Positions 29,690-32,669 of a DNA stretch of 32,669 bases are shown here, in pieces (within the stretch, counting starts at the first letter, position 1; each line of letters begins with the position of its first letter). Position numbers and translations under genes: made by a program. The notes under the pieces are model-generated. The model made no database searches. It was not told where the DNA came from and saw nothing but the letters and a program-made list of their open reading frames with translations. The DNA is from Caballeronia peredens (GTDB taxonomy: Bacteria; Pseudomonadota; Gammaproteobacteria; Burkholderiales; Burkholderiaceae), in contig FCOH02000043.1 of NCBI GenBank assembly GCA_001544595.2, positions 1 to 32,669 on the forward strand, read 5' to 3'.

Positions 29690-29796
29690 GGAGATGTCAC
29701 CTCCAGATGCTGGGTCAGCCAGCGGCGATGTGAGGCGAAAGAGAGAGGCCAGCCGTGGGTGCTGGTTCTAGTGGAAGTGACTGAAGGGAGGGCTTG

Positions 29797-29866
29797 TCGA
29801 AGCTGGAGCCCCATAGAGATGGGGAAGCGGTGTCGCCCGCGTCTGACTTCCAGGAAGGAGGTTTGT
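29797..29866 (+). repeat. Partial structured repeat, copy E
   Basis: Only the 5' third of the element is present: GAAGCTGGAGCCCCATAGAG, the hairpin CCCCAT/ATGGGG and GCGGTGTCGCCCGCGT (29827-29842). Downstream pairing partners are absent. Like the other copies it sits between the end of one operon and the upstream element of the next. Confidence 0.55.
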
Positions 29867-29901
29867 TGCTCTGGGGATAGGTCAACAAGCGAAGGTGGTA
29901 T

Positions 29902-29924
29902 GCCGGTCAAACATTATGGCCGGC
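29902..29924 (-). terminator. Hairpin after the 367-aa gene
   Basis: GCCGG (29902-29906) and CCGGC (29920-29924) can pair around 13 nt, 24 bp after the stop of the 367-aa gene. There is no T-run, so terminator function is weakly supported. Confidence 0.3.
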
Positions 29925-29947
29925 AACTGACGGGCTTTCTTTAGGGT

Positions 29948-31051
29948 CTATCGCGGACGCTGGATACTGAAGCCGCCTCCTCGCAAGAACTTGACGAAGG
30001 CTTGAATGTCTCGCATGGCTTCCGCTTCTTCTTGGTTCTTCGGTGTCTTCAAGTTGTCGACCAGGACGTTGTGAAGCTTCGTTGCCTCGTGTCCCGGAAC
30101 GTGACAAGGACGGATCTTGATGTCGGTCATGCCATCCGCATTGCGTGTGATGAGTTCGGGCACATGCCAGCCGTACTGAACCCCAAGGTTCAGGAAAAGC
30201 GTCAGCATCCAGTGATTGACGACATGGTGGTCGTCGCCGCGAGTCAGTAGCCAGTTTGTGGTTGGTGCATCTACGTTGATGTAGACGGTGTCCGGTTCCT
30301 TGGCGTGTGTATAGCCGCTAGTCATCGAGGGAGCGTCGTTTTTTGTTGCCGGTGCGACGGGCAGCGATCCATACCATGCAATGAGAGACGCTTCCACCTT
30401 GCGGCAGACTTCAAGCGCGCTGTCGGCATCAAAGTTCTCGTCAGACGCCATCAGCATGTTGACGATGTTTGCTTCCCAATGTGAGCGCGAGTATCGGCCA
30501 TACTGGAAGGTAAGCAACTTGACGGCGCATGCATAGCCAGCCTTGCCCGCCATCACATCACTAAGGGTAGGCAGGATGAACTGGATTTGATACTGAAGCT
30601 CGGAGCGGAAATACTCGGCTTCCTTGAGGCGTGCAAAAGCAAGCTTCAGATCCTCGCCAATAGGTATCTGGTCGCGCGGGTCGGGCTGACCTTTGGCAGG
30701 CTGTGCTTTGACTGAAGGGCGACTGAGGGGGTTCGTTCGCTTGTAGGGGAGGTCAATGCCCAGTTGGTCGCAGAAGCTTTTGACCTTGCCATCAAAGCCC
30801 GTCATTGAGCGAGCCTTGTCCGCGTTGTATGTGGGAACGGCGGAAGCGACGGTTGCGACATAAAGAGCCTCGGCGGGCTCCGCGTCGATGTTGTCCCGAG
30901 CAAGAATTAGCTCTGCCACTTCAGCACATCTAGCCGATGAGATGGGACCGGCTCCGCACCTCTCGCACCAACGCATGAACATCGCAAGCTCAAGCGCGCG
31001 TTCATCAAGCATCACTTGTCGTGGGTCTTTTCGCTGGGTCGATTTGAACAT
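29948..31051 (-). CDS. Soluble two-domain protein (longer paralog)
   Basis: A 367-aa protein from ATG 31051 (TGGAGACAATAATA upstream). The N-terminal ~110 residues (LAMFMRWCERCGAGPISSAR...EVAELILAR...ALYVATVA) are homologous to the whole 121-aa protein encoded upstream. A linker (PSVKAQPAKGQPDPR) leads to a C-terminal domain with WLLTRGDDHHVVNHWML and RPCHVPGHEATKLHNVLVD, rich in His but with no catalytic motif I can assign. Role unknown. Confidence 0.65.
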   Translation of the reverse strand: MFKSTQRKDPRQVMLDERALELAMFMRWCERCGAGPISSARCAEVAELILARDNIDAEPAEALYVATVASAVPTYNADKARSMTGFDGKVKSFCDQLGIDLPYKRTNPLSRPSVKAQPAKGQPDPRDQIPIGEDLKLAFARLKEAEYFRSELQYQIQFILPTLSDVMAGKAGYACAVKLLTFQYGRYSRSHWEANIVNMLMASDENFDADSALEVCRKVEASLIAWYGSLPVAPATKNDAPSMTSGYTHAKEPDTVYINVDAPTTNWLLTRGDDHHVVNHWMLTLFLNLGVQYGWHVPELITRNADGMTDIKIRPCHVPGHEATKLHNVLVDNLKTPKNQEEAEAMRDIQAFVKFLRGGGFSIQRPR

Positions 31052-31171
31052 TATTATTGTCTCCATCAGATACCGGATGCCGTGGCTGGTCGACCACTGA
31101 AGCGACGCAACTTGTGAGGCTGAGACACGGTAGCGAAGGTCGATGTTGGGTTCTCTGCGTTAGCGCACAAA

Positions 31172-31537
31172 TCAAGGCGGGTGCTTTTTCGCCGGGGACC
31201 GTGAGGATGGCGGCGGATAGACCTCTCGGTGGGGCACTTTGATGCCGATACTGGCGCAAAACTCTTCGATTCGGTCATCAAACCTCGTCACATATCGTAG
31301 GCTGTCAGCGTCCTCGTCTGAGTAATCGCAAGCCATAAGAGCGATATACAACGTTTCAAAGTCAACATCCGTGTATTTCTCCCGTGCGAGGATGAGCGCG
31401 GAGATTTGGACCAATCTGACCGGCGACATTGGACCTGACCCAATCTCTTCGCACCAACGCCGGAACATCGCAAGCTCCTCGATATGGCTGTTTAGTATGT
31501 CGTCCGGGTCGTCTGACTCGCGGGGTAGGCTGAACAT
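31172..31537 (-). CDS. Soluble protein equal to the N-terminal domain of its neighbour
   Basis: A 121-aa protein (CGAGGTGAAGC upstream of ATG). ELAMFRRWCEEIGSGPMSPV, then ALILAREKY, TLYIALMA and RFDDRIEEFCASIGIKVPHR align with the start of the 367-aa protein encoded 120 bp downstream. It ends in a short Pro/Ser/Lys-rich tail where the longer protein continues. Tandem duplication with loss or gain of the C-terminal domain is the simplest explanation. Confidence 0.65.
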   Translation of the reverse strand: MFSLPRESDDPDDILNSHIEELAMFRRWCEEIGSGPMSPVRLVQISALILAREKYTDVDFETLYIALMACDYSDEDADSLRYVTRFDDRIEEFCASIGIKVPHREVYPPPSSRSPAKKHPP

Positions 31538-31635
31538 GCTTCACCTCGGATGTGGAAGGTTCTTTCCCGGAAGGACGCTAACTGCGCCTTGGCAACTTGT
31601 CTCTGCGCGGGCGCACATAGCGAGAACGTTTGAGA

Positions 31636-31655
31636 AGCCCCGTTTTGCTGGGGCT
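31636..31655 (-). terminator. Hairpin after the 288-aa gene
   Basis: AGCCCC (31636-31641) and GGGGCT (31650-31655) form a 6-bp stem around CGTTTTGC, 9 bp after the stop of the 288-aa gene; TTCTC follows on the minus strand. Confidence 0.5.
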
Positions 31656-31664
31656 CATGGTGTC

Positions 31665-32531
31665 TCAGTAGAGGGCTAGAGGTGCAGGCTCGGAAGGTTT
31701 GAAGAACTTCGCAATTTCAAGCTTTGCTGTGAGCTTTGCTTGCGCGGTTTCCATCCGTTGTTTGTGGAGGCGGTATTCAATCGTCTCGCGCAGGACGTGG
31801 AACTGGCCGGCTTCGTTCAGGGTTTGAGCAATCTCGGGGCTAAAGAAGTTGACGGGGATGGTGAAGCTCTGCTGATGCTGGTAGAGGGTGTTGATGAACT
31901 CCCAGTCGTTGCGAACGCTGGGGTCAATCCGTGTGAGGTCAAGGCGTGGGTTTGTTGTGAGAAGCTTCTGGCAGAAGTCCATGTTCGCAAACGCAGCTTT
32001 GCTCACAAAGAAGATGAAGGCAGGGTCTTTTTCAACAAGACGGCGGGTAAGCTCATCGCGGTTAGGGTAGCTGCGGCTGAGATAGTTGTCGACGATGGTG
32101 TGAAGAGCCTCTTTGATGTCGCCAACGGTCATTGTGCGTTTGGCGATGCTCTTGGGGGAGAGGTAGCCGTTGGTGCGTAAGAGGTCAACGAAGACTTTTG
32201 AGGCTCGGCTGTCGAAATAATTCTTCTGGTTGAGGCTGCGAGCTTTCTTCATGTTCGCAAGATGTGCCTCGCTCTTCGCACGAGTCAGGGTCTCCTGATA
32301 CTCAGCCTCCGATGGGTGACGTTTGGCTGAGATGAGAACAAGCTCGCCATCCTTCACGGCTTGGACGGGGTGAACCTTGTTGTTGGGTCCGAAGACCTGG
32401 TTGCGGATCTCAAGCTCGTAGTCGCCATTGAGTAGATGGCAGACAAGGCGGCAGCTTTGAAGCTGCTCTGTTTGGATTTGGTTTAGGTGTTGGTCGTCTA
32501 AGTAGTCAATAAGGTCTTCAATGTGCCACAT
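31665..32531 (-). CDS. Soluble protein of unknown function
   Basis: A 288-aa protein, start after GCAGGAGACCAGC. An N-terminal domain (about 1-75) contains LLNGDYELEIR, related in pattern to MHGHEFELRV of the 237-aa protein. The rest is helical with repeated short helices (DPAFIFFVSKAAFANMDFCQ, then LDLTRIDPSVRNDWEFINTL), reminiscent of DUF4116-like repeats of the form xPxxLxxxxxxxRxDxxFV. A basic C-terminal helix follows (HKQRMETAQAKLTAKLEIAK). The DUF4116 resemblance is tentative. A terminator-like hairpin follows. Confidence 0.6.
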   Translation of the reverse strand: MWHIEDLIDYLDDQHLNQIQTEQLQSCRLVCHLLNGDYELEIRNQVFGPNNKVHPVQAVKDGELVLISAKRHPSEAEYQETLTRAKSEAHLANMKKARSLNQKNYFDSRASKVFVDLLRTNGYLSPKSIAKRTMTVGDIKEALHTIVDNYLSRSYPNRDELTRRLVEKDPAFIFFVSKAAFANMDFCQKLLTTNPRLDLTRIDPSVRNDWEFINTLYQHQQSFTIPVNFFSPEIAQTLNEAGQFHVLRETIEYRLHKQRMETAQAKLTAKLEIAKFFKPSEPAPLALY

Positions 32532-32565
32532 GCTGGTCTCCTGCTAGTTCTTTGTTATGGTCCTT

Positions 32566-32669
32566 CTAATGGGTAGGGTAGAAATGCCCCTCTGGACTTG
32601 CCCCCGCATAACCGGACACCCGGTCACGCTTAGGTTGGAGAAACTGCTTGCCGACGAAACTCACGAGGC
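32566..32669 (-). CDS. Partial open frame at the window edge
   Basis: A minus-strand frame enters from the right edge and stops at 32566-32568. The visible tail is about 33 residues ending SPEGHFYPTH. It lies 34 bp before the ATG of the 288-aa gene, the usual spacing between genes in these operons, with a hairpin-like GGGTAGGGTAGAAATGCCCC at its 3' end. Whether it is a real gene cannot be judged from this fragment. Confidence 0.3.
   Translation of the reverse strand, partial: LVSFVGKQFLQPKRDRVSGYAGASPEGHFYPTH

Noticed and set aside
16302..29866. Insertion-sequence explanation of the dispersed repeat
   Set aside because: No transposase frame, no clear terminal inverted repeats and no target duplications seen. 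A non-autonomous element cannot be excluded but stem conservation argues for an RNA.
29948..31051. 367-aa protein as the plasmid replication initiator
   Set aside because: No winged-helix Rep motifs or iterons next to it. Its N-terminal domain is duplicated as a separate gene and its C-terminal His-rich part matches no Rep family that I know.
1..32669. Window as a complete circular plasmid
   Set aside because: No rep gene or mating-channel genes are recognised, and a frame runs off the right edge. The joined ends do not clearly restore a gene, so completeness cannot be decided from sequence alone.

Overview
The window is conjugative or mobilizable plasmid DNA (or a plasmid-like integrative element) from a Gram-negative host, probably a proteobacterium. 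Evidence: lipobox lipoproteins, Sec signal peptides, sigma70-type promoters with GGAG ribosome sites, a LexA-like box, a MobF-type relaxase-helicase and a VirD4/TrwB-type coupling protein. I cannot name the species. There are no tRNA or rRNA genes, no transposase, no CRISPR array, no recognisable replication initiator and no VirB4/VirB6/VirB8-10 genes. The mating channel and Rep are therefore presumably outside the window. A reading frame runs off the right edge.

Layout. 1-2900: a lysozyme-like lipoprotein (minus), a divergent tail-anchored coiled-coil protein, a small secreted protein and a small gene under a LexA-like box. 2975-12366: the transfer block on the minus strand, in transcription order three small accessory genes, relaxase, two small paralogous membrane proteins, coupling protein and a 597-aa coiled-coil protein. 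12367-12745: a gene-free control region with an inverted repeat and eight exact 10-bp-spaced repeats, resembling the oriT/stb region of R388-type plasmids. 12746-14012: two plus-strand genes sharing three copies of one putative DNA-binding domain. 14058-16146: a lipoprotein, a ParA-like protein whose P-loop lies at the C-terminus (apparent circular permutation), a ribbon-helix-helix regulator and a small unknown gene. 16505-21469: two homologous secreted cysteine-rich proteins flanking a membrane protein/HExxH-protein gene pair. 21581-32669: a series of minus-strand operons of small, mostly unknown proteins, many of them membrane or lipoproteins.

Three patterns tie the window together. First, operon boundaries between 16 and 30 kb carry a dispersed element of about 190-210 bp, with three well-preserved copies, one diverged copy and two fragments. 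Its stems are kept by compensatory and G-U changes when read on the plus strand, antisense to the neighbouring genes, so it looks like a structured RNA family I do not recognise. Second, many promoters share TTGAC(A/T), a 16-bp spacer and an AT-rich -10, and five also share an upstream element like CTTTCCGACGAGCGGT. Many genes start after the same GGAGACC leader, and seven intergenic gaps hold a related small hairpin. This suggests one plasmid-wide regulatory scheme. Third, many proteins come as long/short paralog pairs or share shuffled modules, most strikingly a 314-aa protein carrying the coupling protein's membrane domain without its ATPase.

The likely core function is DNA transfer and plasmid maintenance. 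Relaxase and coupling protein process and deliver DNA, the array/HTH/ParA-like/RHH genes probably handle segregation or positioning, and the envelope proteins probably modulate the transfer apparatus or cell surface. Functions of most small genes are unknown.
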